A program made the position numbers and the translations under genes. Below are positions 33,532-42,545 of a stretch of DNA of 64,000 nucleotides, one piece after another (position 1 is the stretch's first letter; each line of letters opens with the position of its first letter). The stretch is from contig NZ_QOHF01000001.1 in assembly GCF_003319115.1 (NCBI RefSeq), positions 310,001 through 374,000 on the forward strand, written 5' to 3'. Under the pieces are notes generated by a model. That model worked only from the letters and a program-made list of their open reading frames with translations. It was not told the DNA's origin and ran no database searches. The DNA is from Geodermatophilus sp. TF02-6 (lineage in GTDB: Bacteria > Actinomycetota > Actinomycetes > Mycobacteriales > Geodermatophilaceae).

Positions 33532-35115
33532 ATGACCGCTCACCAGGACCAGGCCCCGGCGGCGGGGGCGTGGACGCCCCTGCGCCATCCGGTCTTCCGG
33601 ACGCTCTGGACGGGTCAGGCCTTCTCGCTGGTCGGCACCTGGGCCCAGACGGTGGGCGCCCAGTGGTTCCTGACCACCGAGTCCGGCCGACCCGAGCTGG
33701 TCGCCCTCGTGCAGACCGCGACCAGCCTGCCCGTGCTGCTGCTGGCCCTGCCTGCCGGGGCGCTGGCGGACGTCGTCGACCGACGGCGGATGCTGCTCGT
33801 CGTCCAGACCGCGATGGCGCTGGTCGCGACCGCGCTGGCGGTGGAGACGTTGATCGGGCGGCTGAGTCCGGCCACGCTGCTCGCGTTCACCGCCGCCCTC
33901 GGCGCCGGGGTCGCTCTCACCAACCCGGCCTTCCAGGCGACGGTGCCCGAGTTGGTGCCCCGCGCGGAGCTGCCGTCGGCGGCGGCCCTGGGCGGCGTCG
34001 CGGTCAACCTCGCGCGCGCCGTCGGCCCGGCGCTCGGTGGCCTCCTCGTCGCCCTCGCCGGCGTGGGCTGAACCTTCGCGTTCAACGCGGTCAGCTACCT
34101 CGTCTTCGTCCTCGCGCTGGTGCGGCTGCCGCGGGCAGCTGGCCGCCTGGACCCGGAGCCGCTCACCGGCGCGATGCGCCTGGCGATCGGGTACGTCCGC
34201 GCGTCCCCCGCCATGCTGCGGGTGCTCATGCGAGCCGCCCTGTGGGTGCTGCCGGCCAGCGCGCTCTGGGCGCTGTTGCCCGTCGTCGCCAGCCACCGGC
34301 TCGCGCTCGACTCCCGGGGGTACGGGATCCTGCTGGCGGCCCTCGGCGTCGGCGCGGTCGCGAGCGCGGCGCAGCTGGGTCGGATCCGGACGCGGCTGTC
34401 GGCACCGGCACTGCTGGTAGCGGCCGGCGGGTCGTACGCGCTGGCCCTCGTCGTCCTCGCGGTCGGCCGCTCGACGCCGCTCGCGGTGGTGCTGCTGGTC
34501 CTGGCCGGCGCCGGGTGGACGGCGGTGCTGGCGACCCTCAACGCCACCGCGCAGCTCATCCTGCCCGGATGGGTCCGGGCCCGCGCCCTCGCGGTCTACC
34601 TGCTCGTCTTCCAGGGCGGGCAGGCCCTGGGCAGCGTGGTGTGGGGCTTCCTCGCGGGTCTGCTCTCGACCGAGGCGTCCCTGCTGGTGGCGGCGGCCGT
34701 GCTCGCGCTCGGCACCGCGACGGTCTCCGTCGTCCGCCTGCCCGACCCTGACCGGCTCGACCCCAGCCCCTCCGCGCACTGGCCTGCACCGGAGCTCGCC
34801 CTCGACCCCGACGGACGGTCCGGTCCCGTCCTCGTCACGGTCGAGTACCACGTCCTGCCCGACCGGATCGACGACTTCGTCCAGGCGATGACCTACGTCG
34901 CTCGGTCCCGACGGCGCACCGGGGCCTCGCGGTGGGGGCTCTACCGCGACGGCGCCGAGACCGACCGGTTCCTCGAGCTCTACCTCGTGCCCTCGTGGCG
35001 AGAGCACCTGCGCCAGCACGAGCACCGGCTGACCGTGACCGACCGGCGACGGGAGGAGGCCCTGGCCGAGATGCTCGCCCGGCCGTGGCGGGCCTCCCAC
35101 CTGTTCTCGCCCTGA
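33532..35115 (+). pseudogene. MFS transporter (EntS-like, with C-terminal monooxygenase-fold domain) interrupted by in-frame TGA
   Basis: One 528-codon frame starts at ATG 33532 (GGGAGGGGCAGGGGACC upstream). A single TGA at 34069-34071 splits it after 179 codons. The flanks read LLVALAGVG-stop-TFAFNAVSYLVFVLAL, where family members normally have an aromatic, often Trp, so TGG-to-TGA is likely. Both sides are otherwise intact, with about 12 membrane segments in total and a ~90-residue C-terminal antibiotic-monooxygenase-like domain (VTVEYHVLPDRIDDFVQAMTYVARSRRRTGASRWGLYRDGAE). A recent null allele, readthrough or a sequencing error are the options. Confidence 0.8.
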
Positions 35116-35166
35116 CGCTCCCTGCCCCGGCTCACGGCATCCCGGTGTGCCGCTGGAGCCGACGGG

Positions 35167-36138
35167 TCACCGGTAGTCGTGGAAGCCGCGGCCGGTCTTG
35201 CGGCCGAGCTCCCCCGCGGCGACCTTGTCCCGGAGCAGTTGCGGAGGGGAGAACCGCTCACCCAGTGTGTCGTGCAGGTACTCGGCGATGGCCAGCCGGA
35301 CGTCGAGCCCGACCAGGTCGGTGGAGCGCAGCGGCCCCATCGGATGCCGGTACCCCAGCTCCATCGCGGTGTCGATCGCCGCAGCGTCCGCGACGCCTTC
35401 CTCGAGCATCCGGATGGCCTCCAGGCCCAGGAGCACGCCCAACCGGGACGATGCGAAGCCCGGAGAGTCCGTGACCACGATCCCGGTCTTGCCCAGCCGG
35501 TCGACCCACGCCCGAGCCGTCTCGACGACGTCGGCAGCGGTCTCGGCCGCGACGACGACCTCGACGAGCCGGGACGCCGGAACCGGGTTGAAGAAGTGCA
35601 TCCCGAGGAAGCGGCGCGGCTCTCCCAGTGCTGCGGCCAGTTCGGTGACCGACAGGGACGAGGTGTTGGTCGCCAGCACGGCCCCCCGGCCCACCACGCC
35701 CTCGGCCGCGCGGAGGACCTCGGCCTTCAGCCCGGCGTCCTCGGGCACCGCCTCGACGACCAGTGCGGCACCGGCCGGCACCGCGGAGACGGACGCGTGG
35801 ACCGACAGCCGGGCGAGGACAGCCGACACCTCCTCGGCGAGCTTGCCGCGGGAGGCAGCTCCCTCGAGGCCGGCGGTCACCCGCTCGCGGGCCCGGTCGG
35901 GTGCGAAGGACTCCACCAGGGTCACCGCACAGCCGGCGGTGAGGAACGCCTGGGCGATCCCCGACCCCATCTGCCCGCCGCCGATGACGGCCACGGTCGT
36001 CGGTGCGGCAGCGTCGTTCTCCGGTGTCACGGACTCCTCCGGTGTCACGGACTCCTCCGGTGTCACGGACTCCTCCGGTGTCACGGACTCCTCCGGTGTC
36101 ACGGACTCCTCCGGTGTCACGGACTCCTCCGGTGTCAT
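35167..36138 (-). CDS. 3-hydroxyacyl-CoA dehydrogenase (3-hydroxybutyryl-CoA type)
   Basis: 323 residues from the outermost ATG. The NAD motif GGGQMGSGIAQ lies near residue 55, catalytic His in GMHFFNPVP, then NTSSLSVTELA and a C-terminal helical domain (GYRHPMGPLRSTDLVGLDV). It oxidises 3-hydroxyacyl-CoA to 3-ketoacyl-CoA. The first ~40 residues are (V/M)TPEES repeated seven times, encoded by an 18-bp tandem repeat in which every unit carries GGAGGAG plus a GTG or ATG. The innermost start (GTG 36030) gives a normal-length enzyme of 287 residues. The repeats look like amplification of the start site rather than a domain. Confidence 0.88.
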   Translation of the reverse strand: MTPEESVTPEESVTPEESVTPEESVTPEESVTPEESVTPENDAAAPTTVAVIGGGQMGSGIAQAFLTAGCAVTLVESFAPDRARERVTAGLEGAASRGKLAEEVSAVLARLSVHASVSAVPAGAALVVEAVPEDAGLKAEVLRAAEGVVGRGAVLATNTSSLSVTELAAALGEPRRFLGMHFFNPVPASRLVEVVVAAETAADVVETARAWVDRLGKTGIVVTDSPGFASSRLGVLLGLEAIRMLEEGVADAAAIDTAMELGYRHPMGPLRSTDLVGLDVRLAIAEYLHDTLGERFSPPQLLRDKVAAGELGRKTGRGFHDYR

Positions 36139-36146
36139 GGACTCCT
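36021..36146 (-). repeat. 18-bp tandem repeat, seven copies, each with SD and start codon
   Basis: Unit (plus strand) CCGGTGTCACGGACTCCT x7; the last copy has CAT for CAC. On the minus strand each unit reads AGGAGTCC followed by GTG (six copies; starts at 36030, 36048, 36066, 36084, 36102, 36120) or ATG (36138). All seven starts share one reading frame. Gain or loss of units would change the number of ribosome-binding sites without shifting frame. Confidence 0.95.
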
Positions 36147-36302
36147 CCAGAGCGGGATGCGCGGTAGGGCGGGTCGGTGTACGAGTGTGGCGACGACCTG
36201 GCTCGCCTCGCCGGCCTCGCGGCAGCGCGCGGCAGCTGCGGAGGATCCGCGGTCACGGCACGTCAGGAGACCGCCGCGACGTCCCGCCCCAGGACGAGCC
36301 CC

Positions 36303-37046
36303 TCACCCCCCGTGGGTGCCGCCGATGGCCGCGGCGACCGCGACTCTCCTCCTCGCCGCCCGCACCTCCGCCTGTACCTCCGCGACGGCCTGGCCGACCG
36401 CACCGATGACCGGTCCCTGCGAGGTCAGTCGGTCGATCCGCTGCCGTGCGGCTGTCCGCTGCGGCGGGTCGGCGAGCCGGTCGACCAGTCCAGCGGCCCC
36501 GGCGAGCACCAGCAACTCCCGCACGCGCAGCGCCGGCTGCGCGGCGCCGACCAGCGCCAGGCGGGCGGTGGCGCACAGCTCCTCGCGCGCCTGACGGTCC
36601 AGCAGCCGCTGGCGCTGGACCGGGAAGATCCCGAACCGGCGTGCTCGCTCGACGCGCAGCACCCCACGCCGTGCCAGGGCGGCCGCGACCTGCTGCCCGA
36701 GCCGGAACCTCGGTGCGGCGAGCTGGCACACCCAGTGCGTGACGCCTCGAGGCTCATCGGTGCACACCGCAGCGACGGCGTTCTGCTGCAGCATCCCGGG
36801 CAGCGCCGTGGCGGTGGTGGGGCGCTCGACCCTGACCTCGCCGTCCTGCACGGTGGCGACGCCGCCGTCCACCAGGTCCAGCACCACCCCGCCGGCCATC
36901 GCGACGTAGACCATCGGTGATCCGCTGATGCGCCCCCGATCCGGATCCACGGCCAGCAGCACGAGCTGCTCGGGCAGTGACAGCGCCTGCACCTGCTGGG
37001 TGCTGGAGCTGGTCACCGTGCGTCCTCCTCGAGCAGTCGTCCTCAT
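36303..37046 (-). CDS. GPP34 (GOLPH3-like) family protein
   Basis: 247 residues. LSLPEQLVLLAVDPDRGRISGSP at the start, then RRGVLRVERARRFGIFPVQRQRLLDRQAREEL, match the bacterial GPP34 domain, named after eukaryotic Golgi phosphoprotein 3, which binds phosphoinositides. Multi-copy in many actinobacteria, with no settled bacterial function; likely cytoplasmic and membrane-peripheral. ATG 37046 has AGGAG 6 nt upstream, but GTG 37016 with GGAGGACGCACG is an equally good start (237 residues). Confidence 0.8.
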   Translation of the reverse strand: MRTTARGGRTVTSSSTQQVQALSLPEQLVLLAVDPDRGRISGSPMVYVAMAGGVVLDLVDGGVATVQDGEVRVERPTTATALPGMLQQNAVAAVCTDEPRGVTHWVCQLAAPRFRLGQQVAAALARRGVLRVERARRFGIFPVQRQRLLDRQAREELCATARLALVGAAQPALRVRELLVLAGAAGLVDRLADPPQRTAARQRIDRLTSQGPVIGAVGQAVAEVQAEVRAARRRVAVAAAIGGTHGG

Positions 37047-37466
37047 CACAGGCTCCTCTCTCTTCCCAGCGCGTCTGCTGCTGGGTCGTCACCGGGTCGT
37101 CCGGGTCGCACCTGTTCACGGTGGGTCCGGTGAGCGCGGCGCCCCCTGAGGACCGAGCACCGACATCGCCGGTACCGCGATGCTGGCGCGGCGTGTGTGC
37201 GACGGGCATCGACACTTCGGCGGACGAGCCACCGACTTTGGTCCACCTCTCGCGCTACTGGTGGTACGTCGTCGGCTTCTCGTCCGCGGTGACCCATGGC
37301 GGGACGCGACCTGGACCGATCGGTCCCCGTCCCATCGACGTCTTCCGCGAGCGATCGGCCGGCGCACGGGTACCCCTTGACGGAGCCGGAACCGCGGCGG
37401 AGCGTCTGGGTTGACCGTCACAAGAGAGGGCGCAACCGGCCATCGTGCACAGGGGAAGGACGACCC
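37047..37466. other. Intergenic gap
   Basis: 420 bp between the divergent GPP34 gene and a small plus-strand gene. Several short frames overlap here in all six phases with no recognisable protein. No promoter or repeat identified. Confidence 0.5.
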
Positions 37467-37673
37467 GTGACGATCTTCGACCCCTACCGGCCGATCGACA
37501 CCGACCGGCCCGGCGTGCTCACCGTCGCCTGCGCCCTCGTCGAGGTGCTCGAGCACGTCGGCAGCACCGCGGCGGACCCCGACATCCGCCGGTCCGCCGA
37601 CCGCGTCCTCGACTACCTGGCCGGCCGCGGCGCCACCGTCTACCTCGCCCAGCTCCTGGCGGCCGACCAGTAG
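37467..37673 (+). CDS. Small hypothetical protein (68 aa)
   Basis: 68 residues from GTG 37467, with AGGGGAAGGA 7 nt upstream, which supports translation. The sequence (PGVLTVACALVEVLEHVGSTAADPDIRRSADRVLDYLAGRGATVYLAQLLAADQ) looks helical and acidic-amphipathic, without membrane segment or Cys. No family recognised. It is convergent with the esterase gene. Confidence 0.55.
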   Translation: MTIFDPYRPIDTDRPGVLTVACALVEVLEHVGSTAADPDIRRSADRVLDYLAGRGATVYLAQLLAADQ

Positions 37674-37733
37674 ACGCGGCCGACCAGTGGACCGGCTCCC
37701 GGCCGGGCGCCCCCAGGCTCATGGGGCCGTGTC

Positions 37734-38924
37734 CTACGCGTGGACCGGTGGGGTGGTGGGTGGGGTGGCCACGCCGAGGGCGTCGTAGACGGCGCGCAGG
37801 TAGCCCTCGCTGCGGGGCGAGCCGAGGATGCCCGGCGCCATCTTGTTCATCATGTAGGAGAAGGTCATCCGGCGGTCGAGGTCGGTGACGATCAGCGAGC
37901 CACCCCAACCGCCCCAGAAGCAGATCCGGCCGTCGGGGACGTAGGGCAGCAGCTCGGCCTTGGGCAGCGCCCAGCCGATGCCGAAGCGGGCCGGGACGCC
38001 GAGCACCAGGTCCACGCCGTCCGACTGCTGCTGGAAGACGACGTCGATCGTCCGGGGCGACAGCAGGCGCACCCCGTCGACCTGCCCGCCCCGGGCCAGG
38101 ACGGAGAGGACCCGGGCCACCGAGCAGGCGTTGCCGTGCCCGTTGACCGCGCCCATGTCGGCCCGCCGCCATCCGGCGGTGTTGGCCTGGGCGGCATCGG
38201 CGACCGGAGCGGTGAAGGTCTTCACCACGGGGCTGTCGGGAGGCAGCGCGGCCAGGTCGAACGGAAGCGGTGGAGGCGGAACGACCTCGGCGATGCGGCC
38301 CCAGTCGGCCTCCCGGGCGCCGATCTGGAAGTCGGCGCCGAGCGGGCCGGCGATCTCCTCGGCGACGAACTGCTTGAGCGACCGGCCGGTGATCCGCCGG
38401 ATCACCTCACCGACCAGGTGGCCCTGGTTGCTGGCGTGGTAGCCCGACGCGGTGCCCGGCTCCCACCACGGCGCCTGCGCGGCCAGGCGCGCCGTGGCGG
38501 CGTCCCAGTCGTACATGTCCTCGATGGCGAACGGCTTCTCCCAGCCGGACACCCCCGAGGTGTGCGACATCAGGTGACGGACCTCGATCGCGTCCTTGCC
38601 GGCCGCGGCGAACTCCGGCCAGTAGCGGGCGACCGGCGCGGACGGGTCCAGCTCACCCCGGTCGACGAGCAGCAGAGCCGCGAGGTTGGTGACCGTCTTC
38701 GTCGTCGACCAGACGTTGACGATGGTGTCCTCGGTCCAGGGCGTGGTCCGTTCCTCGTCGCGGAAGCCGCCCCACAGGTCCACCACCGGCTCGCTGTCCA
38801 GGTCGACGTGGACCGATGCGCCGAGTTCCTCCCCCGTGCCGAGGTTCTCGGCCAGCGCGTCGCGCACACGCTCGAACCGGCTGGTGCACGTGCCCTCGAC
38901 CTCGGCCACCGCCGACCTCCTCAT
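37734..38924 (-). CDS. Serine beta-lactamase-like esterase (class C fold)
   Basis: 396 residues. STTK ([14 protein letters not shown]) is the SxxK nucleophile motif and [11 protein letters not shown] supplies the Tyr-x-Ser/Asn motif. [10 protein letters not shown] stands at the KTG-equivalent position. No signal peptide is visible, so it is a cytoplasmic EstB-type carboxylesterase rather than a secreted beta-lactamase. The start is ATG 38924 after GGGATGAGGAGG-like sequence. Substrate unknown. Confidence 0.88.
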   Translation of the reverse strand: MRRSAVAEVEGTCTSRFERVRDALAENLGTGEELGASVHVDLDSEPVVDLWGGFRDEERTTPWTEDTIVNVWSTTKTVTNLAALLLVDRGELDPSAPVARYWPEFAAAGKDAIEVRHLMSHTSGVSGWEKPFAIEDMYDWDAATARLAAQAPWWEPGTASGYHASNQGHLVGEVIRRITGRSLKQFVAEEIAGPLGADFQIGAREADWGRIAEVVPPPPLPFDLAALPPDSPVVKTFTAPVADAAQANTAGWRRADMGAVNGHGNACSVARVLSVLARGGQVDGVRLLSPRTIDVVFQQQSDGVDLVLGVPARFGIGWALPKAELLPYVPDGRICFWGGWGGSLIVTDLDRRMTFSYMMNKMAPGILGSPRSEGYLRAVYDALGVATPPTTPPVHA

Positions 38925-39090
38925 CCCGGCTCCCTGCGCGCATCCAAGCACTCCCGTGGGTCGACGACAGCCACACGCTCGCGGGGCGCAGCCGGTGGGG
39001 GCCGTCGGACCCGCTCGGCGACGAGCCCGCCAGAGGGATGGCCTCGTGAGCAGCAGGTCGAGCCGCTGCCGGAGCCGGAGGCGCCGCACG

Positions 39091-39720
39091 TCACCCCGGC
39101 GGTCGCGCGACGACGCCGCGGAACAGGGGCAGCAGCACCTCGTCGACGATGCCGACGACCACCTCGTCGGTGATGGGGGGACGGTCGAAGAGGAAGTGGT
39201 GGCGCAGGAGGGCCTCTCCCGCCTCCAGGCGGCGGGGGGTGACCAGCGCGGGGTCGACCTCGCCGCGGGCGACGGCCCTGGCGATCACCTCCTCGGTGGC
39301 GCGGCGCCCGGTGCCCCGGTGGTGCTGGCGGATCTCCCAGACGCGGCCGGGCTCGCGCAGCGCGTCGCTGAGCAGGCCGCGCAGCGCCTCACCGGCCGGC
39401 CCGGCCAGCAGCCGCGCCGTCGCCCGCAGCAGGGCCAGCAGGTCACCGCGCAGGCTGCCGGTGTCGGGCAGCGAGGCGGGGTCCGAGGCGGGATCCGGCA
39501 GGGCCGAGCGCACCGCGTCCAGGGCGAGCTCGAGCTTGCTGGGCCAGTACCGGTACACCGTGGCCTTGCCGGTGCGGGCGCGCTCGGCGACCCGGTCGAT
39601 GGTCAGGGCGGCGTAGCCGACGTCGGTCAGCTCGTCCAGCGCCGCCTGCAGGACGGCCGCGCGCAGGACGGGGCCCCGGCGGCGGGGCAGGGTCCGGTGG
39701 TCGGTGGCCGCGCCACTCAC
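39091..39720 (-). CDS. TetR-family regulator coupled to the phosphotransferase gene
   Basis: 209 residues. The HTH is at ~35-65 ([24 protein letters not shown]), with a C-terminal domain of the TetR_C_16/33 type ([27 protein letters not shown]). The GTG 39720 start overlaps the TGA of the 858-residue phosphohistidine enzyme (GTGA), so the two are co-translated. A perfect palindrome 15 bp upstream of the enzyme gene is the likely operator, giving autoregulation of the whole unit. Confidence 0.88.
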   Translation of the reverse strand: MSGAATDHRTLPRRRGPVLRAAVLQAALDELTDVGYAALTIDRVAERARTGKATVYRYWPSKLELALDAVRSALPDPASDPASLPDTGSLRGDLLALLRATARLLAGPAGEALRGLLSDALREPGRVWEIRQHHRGTGRRATEEVIARAVARGEVDPALVTPRRLEAGEALLRHHFLFDRPPITDEVVVGIVDEVLLPLFRGVVARPPG

Positions 39721-42293
39721 GGCCGCTCCGACACGGGCACCTGGGCGGACCGCCGGGCGAGGGTGACGCGGCCGGTGCCGCCGTCGACGGTGACGACCTG
39801 GCCGTCGGGAAGTGCGGTGCTGCCGGTGACGGTGCCCATGACGGCGGGGATCCCGTGCTCGCGGGCCACGATCGCCGCGTGCGACGCCGGGCCGCCGGTG
39901 TCGACGACGACCGCTGCGGCGCGACCGAACAGCGGCGTCCACGCGGGGTTGGTCGACGGGCACACGAGCACGTCACCGGAGGACAACCGGCCGAACTCCG
40001 CGGGACCGTGCACGACGGTCACCGGTCCGGTCGCCCGGCCGCGACCGGCCGGGGTGCCGGTGACCACGACCTCCCCGCCGTCCTCCTCGACCCTGCGGTG
40101 CGACCGGCGGCGCCGGTAGACCGCGGCTGTGTCGATGAGCGGCACGCCGGACAGCTCCTCGCGGCGGGCGGCCCGGGCCCGCACGAGCCCGCAGAGCCGA
40201 TCGCGGTCGGCGTCGTCCACTTGGCCGGCGTCCTCGAGGCCGCCGAGGGCCTCCAGCTCCGCCAGCCGCAGGTGGAAGACGTCCTCGGGCTGCTCGAGCA
40301 CCCCGGCGACCTGCAGTCGGCGGCCGATCTCGAGCAGGCTGCGGCGTAGGGCGGGTAGCGGCAGGGTCAGGGCGGCGTGGCTGTCCTCCCGGAAGGCCAT
40401 GCCGGCCCGGGCCGCCGCGACCCAGCGGCGAGCCCGGTCGCGCACCGCCGGGGAGCGCAGCGGACGCGCGGCGAGCAGGTCCCCCATGGCCCGCCGGGCG
40501 CGGTCGGCCCGGTCGTCGGAGCGGCGCGGGCTGGACGCGAGCACGCGCACCGTGCCGAGCAGCGCCGCCGGGTCGTCGGCCAGCGTCGGGGGCGTGACGA
40601 GCACAGGGGTGGCGGTCTCCCGATGGCCGAACTCGACCAGGAAGGCGGCGACCTGCTCCGCGAAGTCGGGGGGCAAGGCCGCGCCGTCGTCCGGTCCGGC
40701 GCCGGGACGGGCGATCGCGTCGGCGAGGGCGGCGTCGAGCGCGGGGTCGGCGCGCACCCGGTCGGCGAGCGCCTCCAGCGCCCGGTTGGCCTCGTCGGTC
40801 CGGGTGGGGATGCCGGCGAGCAGGTCGGTCATCGCGGCGCGGCGCCGCAGCAGGGCGAGCACCAGCACCAGGCGCAGCAGCGCCAGCCCGGTGCCGGGCA
40901 GGTAGTCGATGCGCAGGTCGGCCAGGGGCGGCACCAGCGCCAGCGCCTCCCGGGGGCGGGCCAGCAGGTCGCGCCACGGCAGCACCCGCAGGTCGTCGGC
41001 GGCCATGGCACGACTGCGGGCCGTCGCGTCGAGCAGGCGGGGGTCGGCCGTCCACCGGGCCGGGTCGAAGCGCCGTGCCCGGCGGGCGATGCGCGCCGGG
41101 GCGAGCAGCACGGCCGGCGTGGGCCGCGGGGTGGGGAGCAGGAGCCGGTCCACGACGCCGTCCTGCTCGTGCAGCAGGTGCTCGAACACCCCGGTCACCC
41201 CGACGCTGCGGGTGACCCGTCCCATGGCTCCGACGACGCCGTGCGGTACCCAGGTCGTCGCGTCGATCGGGTAGGGCCGCACCGAGAAGTACTCGACGAC
41301 CAGTTGGCTCACCTGTCGCTGCAGCCGGTTCAGCCGGACCGGGGGCGGGGGCAGCGCGGTCATCGGACGCGCCTGCAGCCACCAGAGCCGCCCGTCGGCC
41401 AGGGCCCACTCCATGTCCTGCGGCCGGCCGGCGCGTTCGGCGACGGCGGTGCCGGTGCGGGCCAACTCCGCCAGCACCGCCCGCGACAGGCGCGCGACCC
41501 CACCCGGGTCGCCGGCGTCCGTGACGGTGCCGCCACCGGGGGCGCTGCGGACGACGACCTCGCGGCGGCCGGCGGTGGAGACCCGCACGCGGCCACGCCG
41601 GTCCAGCTCGTAGTGGTCCGGGGTGACCAGACCGGACACGACCGCCTCACCCAGTCCGCTGCTGGCCTCCACGACGAGGCGGTGCCGATCGCCGGTCACC
41701 GGGTCGGCGGTCAGCAGCACGCCCGCGACCTCGGCGTCGACCATGCGCTGGACGACGACGGCGATGCGCACCTCCTCGGGCGCCATGCGCAGCCGCCGGC
41801 GGTAGGCGACGGCCCGGTCGGTCCACAGCGACGCCCAGCAGCGGCGCACCGCGTCCACGACCGCGTCGTCTCCCACGACGCCGAGGTGGGTGTCCTGCTG
41901 GCCGGCGAACGCGGCGCCGGGCAGGTCTTCTGCGGTGGCGCTCGAGCGCACCGCGACGGGGCCGTCGCCGAGCGCGGCACAGGCGGTGACGATCTCGCGG
42001 CGCACCTCCGCGGACAGCGGGGCCGCCGCGATCTCAGCGCGCAGACCGGCGAGATCGTCCGCCGCCACGCGCTCGGCCACCGGCACGCCCGCGGCGGCGA
42101 CCGCCTCGACGTAGGCGGCGGTGGTGACGACGAACCCCGCCGGCACCCGCCAGCCCTGCCGCACCAGCTCGCCCAGCCCTGCGCCCTTGCCGCCCACCAG
42201 GGCCACGTCGTACCGACTCGCATCCTGGAGCGGCACCACCACCGGCCGAGCCCGCTCCGACCGGCCCACGACCTGCTGCTGCACCGACGACAT
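39717..42293 (-). CDS. PEP-synthase-family phosphotransferase of rifampin-phosphotransferase-like architecture
   Basis: 858 residues in the order ATP-grasp domain (1-~310; VGGKGAGLGELVRQGWRVPAGF, AVRSSATAEDLPGAAFAGQQDT), a helical middle region (~320-740), and a C-terminal phosphohistidine swivel with catalytic H805 in GGPASHAAIVARE. There is no PEP/pyruvate-binding barrel, so it cannot be a PEP synthase. This order and length match rifampin phosphotransferases, which use ATP to phosphorylate an antibiotic hydroxyl. The target here is unproven. The start is ATG 42293. Coupled to a TetR gene. Confidence 0.8.
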   Translation of the reverse strand: MSSVQQQVVGRSERARPVVVPLQDASRYDVALVGGKGAGLGELVRQGWRVPAGFVVTTAAYVEAVAAAGVPVAERVAADDLAGLRAEIAAAPLSAEVRREIVTACAALGDGPVAVRSSATAEDLPGAAFAGQQDTHLGVVGDDAVVDAVRRCWASLWTDRAVAYRRRLRMAPEEVRIAVVVQRMVDAEVAGVLLTADPVTGDRHRLVVEASSGLGEAVVSGLVTPDHYELDRRGRVRVSTAGRREVVVRSAPGGGTVTDAGDPGGVARLSRAVLAELARTGTAVAERAGRPQDMEWALADGRLWWLQARPMTALPPPPVRLNRLQRQVSQLVVEYFSVRPYPIDATTWVPHGVVGAMGRVTRSVGVTGVFEHLLHEQDGVVDRLLLPTPRPTPAVLLAPARIARRARRFDPARWTADPRLLDATARSRAMAADDLRVLPWRDLLARPREALALVPPLADLRIDYLPGTGLALLRLVLVLALLRRRAAMTDLLAGIPTRTDEANRALEALADRVRADPALDAALADAIARPGAGPDDGAALPPDFAEQVAAFLVEFGHRETATPVLVTPPTLADDPAALLGTVRVLASSPRRSDDRADRARRAMGDLLAARPLRSPAVRDRARRWVAAARAGMAFREDSHAALTLPLPALRRSLLEIGRRLQVAGVLEQPEDVFHLRLAELEALGGLEDAGQVDDADRDRLCGLVRARAARREELSGVPLIDTAAVYRRRRSHRRVEEDGGEVVVTGTPAGRGRATGPVTVVHGPAEFGRLSSGDVLVCPSTNPAWTPLFGRAAAVVVDTGGPASHAAIVAREHGIPAVMGTVTGSTALPDGQVVTVDGGTGRVTLARRSAQVPVSERP

Positions 42294-42307
42294 GGCACGG
42301 CCCCCCG

Positions 42308-42330
42308 GTAGAGAACTACCCGTTCTCTAC
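42308..42330. promoter_or_regulatory. Palindromic operator for the phosphotransferase-tetR unit
   Basis: Perfect 9-bp inverted repeat GTAGAGAAC / GTTCTCTAC with 5-nt spacer (TACCC), starting 15 bp upstream of the 858-residue enzyme's ATG. Position between promoter and start codon and perfect symmetry suit a TetR repressor. Confidence 0.75.
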
Positions 42331-42508
42331 GAGGGTACGGACAGTCTCGGCGCGGGGCAAGGACGCGGCTGCCGACAGAGGCGTTCCGGGCGGCGGGGCG
42401 CACCGGGTGTCCGTCACCGCACCGGAAGACGGGGACCGCCGAGGACGACCGGTGCCCTTGTGGTCGCCATCACGGCCCCGTACGCTCCAACCTGTAGATG
42501 AATGTGTA

Positions 42509-42523
42509 GCTCGCATATCGAGC
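42509..42523 (+). promoter_or_regulatory. Inverted repeat upstream of the homogentisate cluster
   Basis: GCTCG-CATAT-CGAGC, 23 bp before the MBL-fold gene start. The AT-rich centre could also be part of a -10 element. Candidate regulator site for the cluster; the IclR protein at 48675 is a possible binder. Confidence 0.4.
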
Positions 42524-42545
42524 ACCACCCCCGTGGAGATCCGCT

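Noticed and set aside
34069-34071. TGA read as selenocysteine in the MFS gene
   Set aside because: The position is normally aromatic in the family, no SECIS-like hairpin is seen just downstream, and MFS transporters are not selenoproteins.
36021-36146. Regular short repeat resembling a CRISPR array
   Set aside because: Units are 18 bp, directly abutting with no spacers, and are part of a coding start region.
39717-42293. Annotation as PEP synthase
   Set aside because: The C-terminal PEP/pyruvate-binding barrel is missing and the phosphohistidine domain is at the C-terminus.
42294-42545. Rifampicin-associated element upstream of the phosphotransferase gene
   Set aside because: I looked for the known inverted-repeat element of Rph promoters and could not recognise it; only the TetR-type palindrome is present.
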